This document shows positions 1-8,257 of a stretch of DNA of 64,000 nucleotides, in pieces. Numbering within the stretch: position 1 is the stretch's first letter; each line of letters begins with the position of its first letter. A program made the translations under genes and the position numbers. Source of the stretch: Pseudomonas putida (GTDB taxonomy: Bacteria > Pseudomonadota > Gammaproteobacteria > Pseudomonadales > Pseudomonadaceae); NCBI RefSeq assembly GCF_003228315.1, contig NZ_CP029693.1, positions 868,001 through 932,000 on the forward strand, given 5' to 3'. The notes beneath the pieces are model-generated. The model did not search any database, had not been told where the DNA came from, and worked only from the letters and a program-made list of their open reading frames with translations.

Positions 1-971
1 TCGCCATCGTCGACGAACTTCTGCGCCCCGCCTTCCGGGCACAGACCCAGGGACTCATAGGTCAGCAACTCGTTCTGGGCGAAGCAGTCGTGCAGCTCGA
101 CGACGTGCACGTCTTCGGCGCCGATGCCGGCCATTTCATAGGCTTTGCGCGCTGCGGCACGAGACATCGAGTAACCGGCCACATCACGCATGTCGCCTGA
201 TTTGAACGTTTCCGCACCATCGGTGGTCAGTGCCTGGCCGGCGATTGACACGCTGCGATCCAGACCATGCTTCAACGCATAGGCTTCGCTGCACAACACC
301 ACCGCGGCCGCACCGCAGGTCGGTGGGCAAGCCATCAGGCGAGTCATGACGCCAGGCCACACCACCTGGTCGGCCATCACTTCTTCAGTGGTGACTACTT
401 TGCGGAACACGGCTTTGGGGTTGTTGGCCGCGTGACGGCTGGCCTTGGCGCGAATCTTGGCAAAGGTTTCCAGCGGAGTGCCGAAGCGCTGCATGTGCTC
501 CACGCCGGCACTGCCGAAAATTCGCAGGGCCGCCGGAATTTGCGCAGCACCGGGAATCGCTTCGTCACATTGATCGAGGAACAGTTCCAGCGGGCTCGGG
601 CGATCCGGGAAAGCACTGCCGATGGCGCCGGGGATCATCTGTTCGAACCCGAAGGCCAGGACGATATCCACCATGCCGCTGGCGATGGCCTGGTTGGCCA
701 GGTACAAGGCCGATGAACCACTGGCGCAGTTGTTATTGACGTTCAACACCGGAATGCCAGTCATGCCAACGTTGTAGAGCACACGCTGGCCACAGGTGGA
801 GTCACCGAACACAAAGCTGGCATACGCCTGCTGCACCGATTCGTAACCGACGCCGGCATCTGCCAGGGCCAGGCGCACGGCCTGCTCACCCATGACCGCA
901 TAGGTTTCGCTCTGGCCGGGTTTTACGAAGGGGATCATGCCGACACCCGCAACGACGACTTTCTGCATCAT
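1..971 (-). CDS. SCP-x/lipid-transfer type thiolase, 3' end outside window
   Basis: Thiolase-fold enzyme of the SCP-x/lipid-transfer family, which cleaves or forms C-C bonds in 3-ketoacyl-CoA or acts as a retro-aldolase on branched or steroid side chains. The visible N-terminus reads MMQKVVVAGVGMIPF. The nucleophile lies in NNNCASGSS, and the family-typical HDCF follows (ELHDCFAQNELL). The frame runs off the left edge, so the C-terminal GHP region is not visible. The start is the first of two adjacent ATGs, with GAGGAG 6 nt upstream. It is the first of three same-strand genes (thiolase, crotonase, acyl-CoA dehydrogenase), which fits beta-oxidation of an activated acid. No DUF35 partner, common for Ltp-type aldolases, is seen in the window; it could lie further left. 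Family is clear, substrate is not. Confidence 0.9.
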   Translation of the reverse strand, partial: MMQKVVVAGVGMIPFVKPGQSETYAVMGEQAVRLALADAGVGYESVQQAYASFVFGDSTCGQRVLYNVGMTGIPVLNVNNNCASGSSALYLANQAIASGMVDIVLAFGFEQMIPGAIGSAFPDRPSPLELFLDQCDEAIPGAAQIPAALRIFGSAGVEHMQRFGTPLETFAKIRAKASRHAANNPKAVFRKVVTTEEVMADQVVWPGVMTRLMACPPTCGAAAVVLCSEAYALKHGLDRSVSIAGQALTTDGAETFKSGDMRDVAGYSMSRAAARKAYEMAGIGAEDVHVVELHDCFAQNELLTYESLGLCPEGGAQKFVDDG

Positions 972-1100
972 GTCTTACTCCTCAACAGTGGAAATCCTGC
1001 CGGCTCCTGGGCATTTTCCGGCTTATCGGGCCGGACGGCGGGTTTTGAGTCTCAAGGATAGGCAGCCCCGAAGTCCTGCCGCCCCTCCCCATTTGGGGGT

Positions 1101-1901
1101 TTATGGCTGTGGCAGTTTCGCGCCAAGGTAGGGCAAGCCTTCCTTGCCGAGAAAGCGTCGTACGGCTTCGGCATGGTATCGACTGGCCCCGCACAGCGAC
1201 TGCGCGCAAGCCTCGAACTGGGTCATCGCCTGACGGTCCGTCTCGAACGAGCGATTGAGCAGGGTCTTGGCCAATCCTAGCGCATCGGACGGCGCGTCAT
1301 CGAACTGGGCGGCGAACTGCAAGGCGCTGTCCAGCAGCTGATCCTGCGAGACGATGACCTGCGCCAAACCAAGCTCCAGCGCTTGCTGTGCATCTACCGC
1401 CCGTGCGCAAAAAATCAGCTCCTTGGCCTTCGCCAGCCCGACCAGGCGCGGCAGTACGTACAGCATCGACAGGTCCGGCACCAGCCCCAGGCTCAAGAAG
1501 GTAGGTAATAGCCGCACCCGTGGCGTCACGAACATGAAATCCGCGGCCAGGGCCAGGGAAAACCCGGCGCCCACCGCTGCGCCGTCAACTGCCGCGATCA
1601 CAGGTTTTTGCAGGTCGACCAGACCGGCGAACCATTCATGAAAGCCCAGCACCAGCTTGCGCCCGGCGAACGTGCCATCTTCGCCCTCCTCCAGGCTGCC
1701 CAGGTCGAAGCCCGAGCAGAATGAACCGCCGGCGCCGGTCAACACAATCGAGCGAACCGAGTGATCATCCCGCGCTGCCATCAATGCGGCCGGCAGGGCT
1801 TCGTTGATGGCGGCCTCGAACGCATTCTTTTTCTGCGGCCGGTTCAGGGTGATCAGCGCGGTCTTGCCGATCTTTTCATACAGCACTGCACTGTCAGTCA
1901 C
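1101..1901 (-). CDS. Crotonase-family protein lacking both hydratase glutamates
   Basis: Enoyl-CoA hydratase/isomerase superfamily, 266 aa from a GTG start. AGGAGG at 1910-1915 sits 8 nt before this GTG but only 2 nt before the in-frame ATG at 1907, so GTG is preferred. Landmarks are ALITLNRPQKKNAF, the oxyanion-hole segment GSFCSGFDLG and AVDGAAVGAGFSLALAADF. At the two positions that hold the catalytic Glu in classical hydratases (as in GGGCELA and QPEI), this protein has GAGFSLA and PTFLSLG. An Asp follows in LVPDLS. By family logic this argues for an isomerase or another crotonase activity rather than plain hydration. It lies between an acyl-CoA dehydrogenase upstream and an SCP-x thiolase downstream on the same strand, presumably one operon. 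Confidence 0.88.
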   Translation of the reverse strand: MTDSAVLYEKIGKTALITLNRPQKKNAFEAAINEALPAALMAARDDHSVRSIVLTGAGGSFCSGFDLGSLEEGEDGTFAGRKLVLGFHEWFAGLVDLQKPVIAAVDGAAVGAGFSLALAADFMFVTPRVRLLPTFLSLGLVPDLSMLYVLPRLVGLAKAKELIFCARAVDAQQALELGLAQVIVSQDQLLDSALQFAAQFDDAPSDALGLAKTLLNRSFETDRQAMTQFEACAQSLCGASRYHAEAVRRFLGKEGLPYLGAKLPQP

Positions 1902-1976
1902 GTCCATTTCCTCCTGATGCGGCATCGGCCGGTGATGCCCGGCCGTGCTCAAGGTTGGGATTGCCCAGCGGGTCAA

Positions 1977-3122
1977 TTACAGGTTGCGGGCGATGATCAC
2001 CTTCTGGATGTGGCTGGTGCCCTCGTAAATCTTGGTGACCCGTACGTCACGGCAGTAACGCTCCACCGGGAAATCGTTCAGGTAGCCGTAGCCTCCATGG
2101 ATCTGCAGCGCATCGGAACAGACCTTTTCAGCCATTTCGCTGGCGAACAATTTGGCGATGGACGCTTCCTTGGCGCAGGGCACACCGGCGCAATGCAAGC
2201 GCGCGGCGTGCAGCATGTAGTGCTGGGCCACCTCGAACTGAGTGGCCATGTCGGCCAGATCGAACGCCACGCCTTGCAACTTGATGATCGGCGCACCGTA
2301 GGCTTCACGCTCGTGTGCGTACTTCACCGCCGCTTCCAGCGCGGCACGGGCGGCACCTACCGCCACGGCGGCAATACCGATGCGACCTTCGGACAGGGTG
2401 GCCATCAGGCGTTTGTAGGCAGTGCCTTCCTCGGCCAGCAGGTTTTGCACCGGTACCCGGCAGTTGTCCAACTGGATCGCCGCCACATGGGCCGAACGCT
2501 GCCCCATCTTGCTTTCCACGCGTGCCACGATGTAGCCCGGCTCCCGTGGGTCGATGATAAACATGCTCGCGCCTTTGCGACCTTCGGGCGTATCCGTGGT
2601 GGCGGCGATCGCGAAGGCAATCCCGGCTTCGTTGCCGTTGGAGATGAACTGCTTGCTGCCATTGAGCACGTAGTGGTCGCCCTCGCGACGCGCCGAAGTG
2701 CGGAAGGCGGCGGTGTCGGAACCGGCCTGGGGCTCGGTGAGCAGGCCGGCGGCGATGAGCTCGCCGGAAATCATCCCGGCCAGGTACTTCTGCTTCTGCT
2801 CTTGGGTGCCGAAGCGATGCAGCATGTCGGTCATGCCGTTGTGGACATGCAGGATGGTCGCAAAGCCAGCGTCGGCGGCGGCGAATTCCTCGATGCACAG
2901 GCAGTATTCCGGGAATGACATGCCCGAACCGCCTGCCTCTTCCGGAACTTGCATGCCAAGGAAGCCGAGTTCGGCCACCGCCTTGAGTTCCGCGTGCGGC
3001 CAAGCGCCCGTGCGGTCGCGTTCGGCTGCCGTGGTCGCCACGACTTCCTGGGCCACCTTGCGTGCGGCGTCGCGAATCATGATTTCCTGCTCGCTCAGGA
3101 ATGCTGCAGATGTATCGCTCAT
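1977..3122 (-). CDS. Acyl-CoA dehydrogenase (short/medium-chain type)
   Basis: FAD flavoenzyme that makes the alpha,beta-double bond of acyl-CoA and passes electrons to ETF; 381 aa, usual family length. Start MSDTSAAFLSEQEIM has AGAGGA upstream; longer in-frame readings begin in the spacer. The FAD/substrate region contains LLTEPQAGSDTAAF and SNGNEAG. The catalytic base is the Glu of KIYEGTSHIQK near the C-terminus, preceded by QIHGGYGYLNDFPVERYCRD. It is a close paralogue of the enzyme at 19938-21086: nearly the same N-terminal ten residues and an almost identical last 60 or so. Upstream of a crotonase and a thiolase on the same strand, so it likely performs the first oxidation of that set. 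Confidence 0.95.
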   Translation of the reverse strand: MSDTSAAFLSEQEIMIRDAARKVAQEVVATTAAERDRTGAWPHAELKAVAELGFLGMQVPEEAGGSGMSFPEYCLCIEEFAAADAGFATILHVHNGMTDMLHRFGTQEQKQKYLAGMISGELIAAGLLTEPQAGSDTAAFRTSARREGDHYVLNGSKQFISNGNEAGIAFAIAATTDTPEGRKGASMFIIDPREPGYIVARVESKMGQRSAHVAAIQLDNCRVPVQNLLAEEGTAYKRLMATLSEGRIGIAAVAVGAARAALEAAVKYAHEREAYGAPIIKLQGVAFDLADMATQFEVAQHYMLHAARLHCAGVPCAKEASIAKLFASEMAEKVCSDALQIHGGYGYLNDFPVERYCRDVRVTKIYEGTSHIQKVIIARNL

Positions 3123-3190
3123 GGTCTTCCTCTTGATCCGGGTCAAAAAATCGATGCTGACCTGAGCATGCGGGTTGACCACGCACGTAC

Positions 3191-3216
3191 GCGCCTCCCG
3201 TCTCGGGAGGGGGCGC
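3191..3216. repeat. G/C-tract hairpin between regulator and dehydrogenase genes
   Basis: GCGCCTCCCG, a 3-nt loop, then CGGGAGGGGGCGC gives a strong hairpin with a two-base bulge. It lies in the short gap after the MalT-type regulator and before the acyl-CoA dehydrogenase on the minus strand. There is no T-run, so a classical intrinsic terminator is not supported. It resembles several other poly-C/poly-G elements in this cluster. Confidence 0.5.
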
Positions 3217-3236
3217 ACGCCGCGATCAACGTCCCG

Positions 3237-5948
3237 TCACTTGAGCATGCCCTGCTGGCGCGCCAGGGTGATTGCCGCATAGCGGCTGGACACACCCAAT
3301 TTGGCGAGGATGTTTTTCACGTTCCACTTCACGGTGCCAAAAGTGATGTTGAGCGTCAGGGCGATTCGTTTGTTGGACATGGCTTGGGCAACCAGCCCGA
3401 GAATCTCCAGTTCACGAGGTGTCAGGCTGGCCCGCGGGCCCTCGTTCGAGTGCCTTGGCGCGCTCACCACTGGCGCGGGCTGCGCCTGAGCCGTTTCATG
3501 GCACAGCAATGCGTTCAAATAGTCGCCGACTGAACCGTCGCCGGCGATTTCGTCCTGCCATTGCGCCAGCAACGACAACAGCGCCGGGCCTTCATCGAGC
3601 AAGGTCCGAACCAGCCCCATCCGGGCGCAGGCATCCACGGCCTGTTGCAGGTAGGCCCGCGCCGACTCCGGCTGATCGAGCATGGCGTGGGCCTGCGCGC
3701 CGAGCAGCCGCGCCCGGACCAATAACCGCCCACGCGCAGATTGTTCGGCGAAGGTGATCACGGTCTGTAGTTGCTCCAGCGTACTGAGCGGATCACGCAT
3801 TGCCAGAGCCAGCCGCGCTTTGGACATGGCGGTCTGGCAGGCGATTTCATCGCGCACCTCTGCGTGCGGACGTTGCGATGCTTCCAGGGCCGTCAGGCGA
3901 GTCACCAGCTCGCTGGCGCGACGATTTTCTCCTTGCAGCACCAGCACGCGAACTTGCTCGGCCAGCATGAAGGCCAACAACCGGTCCAGGCCCAGTACAT
4001 GAAAATGCGCGCTTTGGGTTTCGAGAAAGTTCAAGGCCGCCTGCGGCGACTCGCGCTGCAAGGTGATACGCGCACGGCAGATGGAGGCGCGACCCATCAC
4101 ATCAGGCATGGATGAACGCAAGATACCGCTGCGATTGGCCAACACTTGCAGCGCCTCATCGAGCTGATCCAGTTCGTACCAGGCATCGCATAGCGTGGCG
4201 GCGCACAGATTGGCCGCCACCGAGCCACGACCATAAGCCTGCTCGGCGCGAGCGTTGACGCTGGTCCCGATACGTTGTGCCTGTTGCGCATTGCCCTCAC
4301 TGAGGCTCGTCAGTGCCCGGGTGTTTTCAAAGACCAGCGCCATGTCGTTGTCGCAGTGACTCAGATCAACGGGATGCTGTTCATGAAGCTTTCTGGCGTC
4401 GTCCGGGCGCCCCACTGACAGGTAGGCCGTGGCGAGGGCTGACAGACTGATGTAGCGCAGGGAGTGGTTTTCCAGCGGCGTCTGAAGGGTCGGTTCCAGC
4501 AACCCGATGACCCGGCGGGGCTCATCCAGTTGCAACGCGATGGCGGCATCGGCCAGCACCAGTTTCGAGGAGATCGCCGGCAGGCGCGACGCCTCGCTGC
4601 GGCGTATCTGTTCCAGCCAGCGCTGGGCCTTTTCCGGTCGGGCCGTGAAGGCATACGTCAGGCAGCCCATGATGAACAGTTGCGGATGGGCGAACAAAAT
4701 GTCCTGGGGCAGGCGTTCGAGCAGGTGCAGCATCGGACTGGTGTAAGCCATGCTCCAGGTCGTCGATGCGGCTTGTTCCATGGCCTTGACGGCATCGTCG
4801 CGGTCACCGCCCAGGTTGGCGTGGCGCACGGCCTCCACCAGATAATCATGCTCGGCAAACCACTGGCTGGCGAGGCGATGAAGCGCCTGGACCTTAGCCT
4901 CGCCGTGGCTCAACAGACGCTGGATGAGAAACTCGCCGAACAGCGGGTGAAAGCGATACCAGGGCGTACTGTCATCGGACTCGATGCGATGAATCAGCAG
5001 ATTCTCGTCTTCGGCGCGCTTGATCATGTCCCGGACGTGAGCGCTTCCCGTCACGAACTCGCTCAGATCGGCATTGAAGCGGCGCAGGATCGAGACTTTT
5101 TCCATGAACTCCAGCAACTCGGATGGTAAACAGGCCAGCACGTCTTCGGTCAGGTACGCCTGCAAATCCGCCGAGTTGCGCAGGATCGAGCGCAACTGCG
5201 AACGCCGCGTCGGACGCACCCGCAACATGGTTGCAATGGGCTGCAGGCTGGCGGGCCAGCCATTGGTCAAATCATGAATCAACCGTTCCTCGTCGGCCGT
5301 CAGCGCCAGGGTGCTGAGGTTCTGCTTGAAGAAGTCCCGGGTCTCGTCCAGATCGAACGGCAACTCGACGGTATCGATCTCGGCGACATGCCCCTGCATG
5401 CGCAACCGCCCCAGGCTCAATGGCGGTGTCGTCCGCGAAGCGATGGTGACGTGCAGGTTGGCCGGGCAATGGTCGAACAATTTCTGCATCAGGCGATGTG
5501 AGGCCGGAGAATCGACATGATGAAAATCGTCGAGCAGCAGGTGCAACTCTCTTTCAATGTTTTGCGCCGCATGGGTGACCAGGGCGATCAAGGCGTTGAT
5601 CGACTGCTCGCTGCCGTCACTGTTGAGCCAATCCTGTTCGATGCCGATGCCCAGGCGTTGCAAGGCTGCCAGTAAATAGGAAAGGAAGCTGGCGAACTGC
5701 CGGTCATCAAGGCTGAACGAAACCCAGGCTACATCCAGCCCTGCTTTCATCAACTCCAGGCGCCACTGGGCCAGAAGAATCGTTTTACCGAACCCCGCCC
5801 CTCCGGTAATCAGGCTGGCACTGCACGGTTGCGACTCGCGTAGGCGCGCCAACAGATGCGCGCGCGGGATATGCCGGGCACTCAGGCGCGGCGGCGAGAA
5901 CTTGGTGGCGACCAACAGATCGCCGGCGTTGATGACATTTGTCTGCAT
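3237..5948 (-). CDS. MalT-type LuxR family ATP-dependent transcriptional regulator
   Basis: Large STAND-type activator, 903 aa. It has an N-terminal P-loop (TGGAGFGKTILLAQW), an NTPase region with LLLDDFHH, a long helical TPR-like middle, and a C-terminal LuxR HTH (LTPRELEILGLVAQAMSNKR, then TVKWNVKNILAKLGVSSRY). The start is ATG at 5948 with GGAG 8 nt upstream; an in-frame extension reaches back over the divergent gene but has no support. It is divergent from the crotonase-thiolase-SDR-ligase set that starts at 6114 and sits next to the minus-strand dehydrogenase set, so it probably controls one or both, with a metabolite as inducer (inference). Paralogue of the regulator at 28988-31684, and the HTH is nearly the same. 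Confidence 0.93.
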   Translation of the reverse strand: MQTNVINAGDLLVATKFSPPRLSARHIPRAHLLARLRESQPCSASLITGGAGFGKTILLAQWRLELMKAGLDVAWVSFSLDDRQFASFLSYLLAALQRLGIGIEQDWLNSDGSEQSINALIALVTHAAQNIERELHLLLDDFHHVDSPASHRLMQKLFDHCPANLHVTIASRTTPPLSLGRLRMQGHVAEIDTVELPFDLDETRDFFKQNLSTLALTADEERLIHDLTNGWPASLQPIATMLRVRPTRRSQLRSILRNSADLQAYLTEDVLACLPSELLEFMEKVSILRRFNADLSEFVTGSAHVRDMIKRAEDENLLIHRIESDDSTPWYRFHPLFGEFLIQRLLSHGEAKVQALHRLASQWFAEHDYLVEAVRHANLGGDRDDAVKAMEQAASTTWSMAYTSPMLHLLERLPQDILFAHPQLFIMGCLTYAFTARPEKAQRWLEQIRRSEASRLPAISSKLVLADAAIALQLDEPRRVIGLLEPTLQTPLENHSLRYISLSALATAYLSVGRPDDARKLHEQHPVDLSHCDNDMALVFENTRALTSLSEGNAQQAQRIGTSVNARAEQAYGRGSVAANLCAATLCDAWYELDQLDEALQVLANRSGILRSSMPDVMGRASICRARITLQRESPQAALNFLETQSAHFHVLGLDRLLAFMLAEQVRVLVLQGENRRASELVTRLTALEASQRPHAEVRDEIACQTAMSKARLALAMRDPLSTLEQLQTVITFAEQSARGRLLVRARLLGAQAHAMLDQPESARAYLQQAVDACARMGLVRTLLDEGPALLSLLAQWQDEIAGDGSVGDYLNALLCHETAQAQPAPVVSAPRHSNEGPRASLTPRELEILGLVAQAMSNKRIALTLNITFGTVKWNVKNILAKLGVSSRYAAITLARQQGMLK

Positions 5949-6113
5949 GATTGGGTCTCCGCCCTTTGGCTTATTGCCTGTATGTGCGGCACATCCTGCA
6001 ACAGACGAAGTGACGCTCGCCCCGTCCGCAAGGGGGGGGGATCGAGTCTGAGGGACTCGCGTAATTTCCAATCCAGACAGAAACGTCAATTGCATGTTGA
6101 TCGAGGATTGGAG
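5949..6113. promoter_or_regulatory. Divergent control region between MalT-type regulator and crotonase operon
   Basis: 165 bp between two divergent starts, so it must hold the promoter of the plus-strand crotonase/thiolase/SDR/ligase operon and probably that of the regulator. A run of nine or more G lies at about 6031-6040, preceded by CCCCGTCCGC, giving a C-tract/G-tract stem. I could not pick out convincing -10/-35 boxes or an operator. Confidence 0.45.
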
Positions 6114-6887
6114 ATGAGCGAGTCCGTTTCTTTTGAACTCAAGGGCCAGGTGGGCTGGGTCACCTTGACCCGCCCGAAAGCCATGAACGCCCTTAACCGT
6201 GAAATGCTGGAGGCCATGACCGCCCGCCTGAACGCCTGGGAACATGACGATCAGGTCCGCGTGGTGGTCCTGACCGCCACCGGTCCGGCCTTCTGTGCCG
6301 GCGCTGACCTCAAGGCCGGCGGCACACCACAGCCTGGCGAGAAAGACCTGCTGGACACCATCGTCACTTTCTTCGACGCGCTGCGTGCCTTTCCCAAGCC
6401 AGTAATTGCCGCCGTCAACGGTATGGCCTTGGCCGGTGGTCTGGAAACCGTACTGTGCTGCGATCTGGTGATTGCCGCGCAAAGTGCTCGCTTCGGTGAT
6501 GCCCACTCCAATTTCGGCGTATTCCCCGGTGGCGGTGGCGCGGCGGTATTGCCCCGCAAGATTCCGGAGAACATCGCCAAATACATGCTGTTCACCGGTG
6601 ACGCCCTGCCCGCCCAGGACATGAAGAACTACGGCCTGGTCAGCGAAGTGGTTGCTGATGAGGAACTGGTCGATCGCGTCCAGGCCCTGGGCGACAAACT
6701 GGCGCAAAAAAGCCCGCTAGTGCTGCGCAAGATGAAAAAAGTGGCCGACGAAGCTGGCGACAAGACCCGCGCCGACGCGTTGCGCCAGGAACTGCTGGAA
6801 CTGCGTAACCACCAGCGCTCCTACGACATGGCCGAGGGCGTGCGCGCCTTCGCCGAGAAGCGCAAACCGGATTTCAAGGGCTACTGA
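6114..6887 (+). CDS. Enoyl-CoA hydratase/isomerase family protein
   Basis: Crotonase-fold protein of 257 aa. Start ATG at 6114 follows GAGG by 7 nt; the open frame extends upstream but begins inside the regulator. Landmarks are GWVTLTRPKAMNALN, the oxyanion-hole segment AFCAGADLKAGG and NGMALAGGLETVLCCDL. The first hydratase Glu position is kept (GGLET), but the second, normally PE in front of the glycine-rich turn, reads DAHSNFGVFPGGGG. One of the two acid/base residues is therefore missing and hydration cannot be assumed. First gene of a plus-strand operon: thiolase 41 nt later, then SDR and acyl-CoA ligase. Confidence 0.92.
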   Translation: MSESVSFELKGQVGWVTLTRPKAMNALNREMLEAMTARLNAWEHDDQVRVVVLTATGPAFCAGADLKAGGTPQPGEKDLLDTIVTFFDALRAFPKPVIAAVNGMALAGGLETVLCCDLVIAAQSARFGDAHSNFGVFPGGGGAAVLPRKIPENIAKYMLFTGDALPAQDMKNYGLVSEVVADEELVDRVQALGDKLAQKSPLVLRKMKKVADEAGDKTRADALRQELLELRNHQRSYDMAEGVRAFAEKRKPDFKGY

Positions 6888-6928
6888 GTCAGGTGCCCGG
6901 CCTTTTTCCTCAACTATTCGAGGCAACC

Positions 6929-8173
6929 ATGGAAAACGTATACATCGTCGGCGTCGGCATGACCGCCTTCGGCCGTCACACTGACAAGACCATCAAGCAA
7001 CTGACCGCCTGGGCGGTGGAAGATGCACTGAAGGATGCCGATTGCGACCGGAAGTGGATTCAGGTCGGATTCTTCGGCAACTGCACCCAGGGCCACTTTG
7101 ATGGCCAGCACATGATCCGTGGTCAAGTGGCACTCTTGCCGCTAGGCCTGGACAGCATCCCGATCTTCAACATCGAAGGGGCTTGCGCCTCTTCGAGCCA
7201 TGCCTTCAACCTGGCCGTGACCCAGTTGCAGGCCGGTGCTGCCGATGTGGCTTTGGCTGTGGGCGCCGAGAAGATGTTCTATAGCGACAAGGCAAAAATG
7301 TTCTCGGCGTTCGAGTCCGCCTGGGACATCGAAACCTTCGAGGAAAACAAGCATTATCTGGCGAGCATGGGCAAGGGCATCGTGCCGCCTGCCGGCTCGC
7401 AATCGGAAAAACCTTACAGCCCGTTCATGGACGTCTACGCGGCCCTGGGTCGTGGCGGCCTGATGGAGCGTTATGGCATTACCCAGCGCCAGTTGGCTGC
7501 CGTGTCCTCGAAGAACCATGGCCACTCGGTGCACAACGAGCGCTCCCAGTACCGCAATGCCATGAGCATCGAGGAAATCCTCGCCGCCCCGCCGATCACC
7601 TACCCGATCACCCTGCCGATGTGCTCGCCGATTTCCGATGGCGCCGCCGCCGTCATCCTCTGCACTGAATCGGCATTCAAGAAATACGGTTTCAACAAGA
7701 ACCGTGCCGTCAAGGTTCTGGCCAGCGTCGTGCGCTCAGCCTCGGCCCGGGCAGCCGAAGACTTCGACAAAGGTTGCACCCACCTGGCTGGCAAGGCGGC
7801 ATTCGAGCAGGCAGGCATCAGCCCGCAAGATGTCGATGTGGCTGAAGTGCATGACGCCACCGCTATCGGCGAACTGCTGGCAATCGAAGCCCTGGGCCTA
7901 TGCGAACCGGGCATGAGCGGTGTGATGGCCGAGACTGGCGACAGCGCCCTGGGCGGCCGTTTGCCGGTCAACCCTTCCGGCGGCCTGGAGTCCAAGGGGC
8001 ATCCGATCGGCGCCACTGGCATCGGCCAGATCTTCGAGCTGGTCGAGCAACTGCGTGGCAACTGTGGCCCGCGTCAGGTCGAAGGTGCCCGAATCGCCTT
8101 GCAAGGCAACGGCGGCGGTCTGTGGCGTGTGGAAGAGTCCACCGAGCACGTCGGCATTTTCGGCCGCGCCTGA
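6929..8173 (+). CDS. SCP-x/lipid-transfer type thiolase
   Basis: Thiolase-fold enzyme, 414 aa. Start MENVYIVGVGMTAFG with GAGG 5 nt upstream. The nucleophilic Cys is in EGACASSSHAF, the family HDAT is in AEVHDATAIGELL, and the third block reads NPSGGLESKGHPIGATG. The late Cys-Gly loop of classical thiolases is replaced by ALQGNGGGLW, as in SCP-x-like enzymes. Probably catalyses thiolytic or retro-aldol cleavage of a ketoacyl- or hydroxyacyl-CoA made by neighbouring enzymes. Same strand as the crotonase before and SDR after. Same family as the partial gene at 1-971, so the cluster has two such enzymes beside one classical thiolase (42147-43331). Confidence 0.93.
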   Translation: MENVYIVGVGMTAFGRHTDKTIKQLTAWAVEDALKDADCDRKWIQVGFFGNCTQGHFDGQHMIRGQVALLPLGLDSIPIFNIEGACASSSHAFNLAVTQLQAGAADVALAVGAEKMFYSDKAKMFSAFESAWDIETFEENKHYLASMGKGIVPPAGSQSEKPYSPFMDVYAALGRGGLMERYGITQRQLAAVSSKNHGHSVHNERSQYRNAMSIEEILAAPPITYPITLPMCSPISDGAAAVILCTESAFKKYGFNKNRAVKVLASVVRSASARAAEDFDKGCTHLAGKAAFEQAGISPQDVDVAEVHDATAIGELLAIEALGLCEPGMSGVMAETGDSALGGRLPVNPSGGLESKGHPIGATGIGQIFELVEQLRGNCGPRQVEGARIALQGNGGGLWRVEESTEHVGIFGRA

Positions 8174-8257
8174 TCGTTTATGGAGGGCGGCGACTCATTG
8201 GAAACCACGCATTTCCTGCGCCGCACTCCACCTACTATGATTTCACCAGAGGAAAAT

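Noticed and set aside
1761..2918. Long plus-strand open frame of 385 codons opposite the crotonase and dehydrogenase genes
   Set aside because: Shadow frame of GC-rich coding DNA; composition rich in His, Gly and Val and no family features, while the opposite strand encodes clear enzymes.
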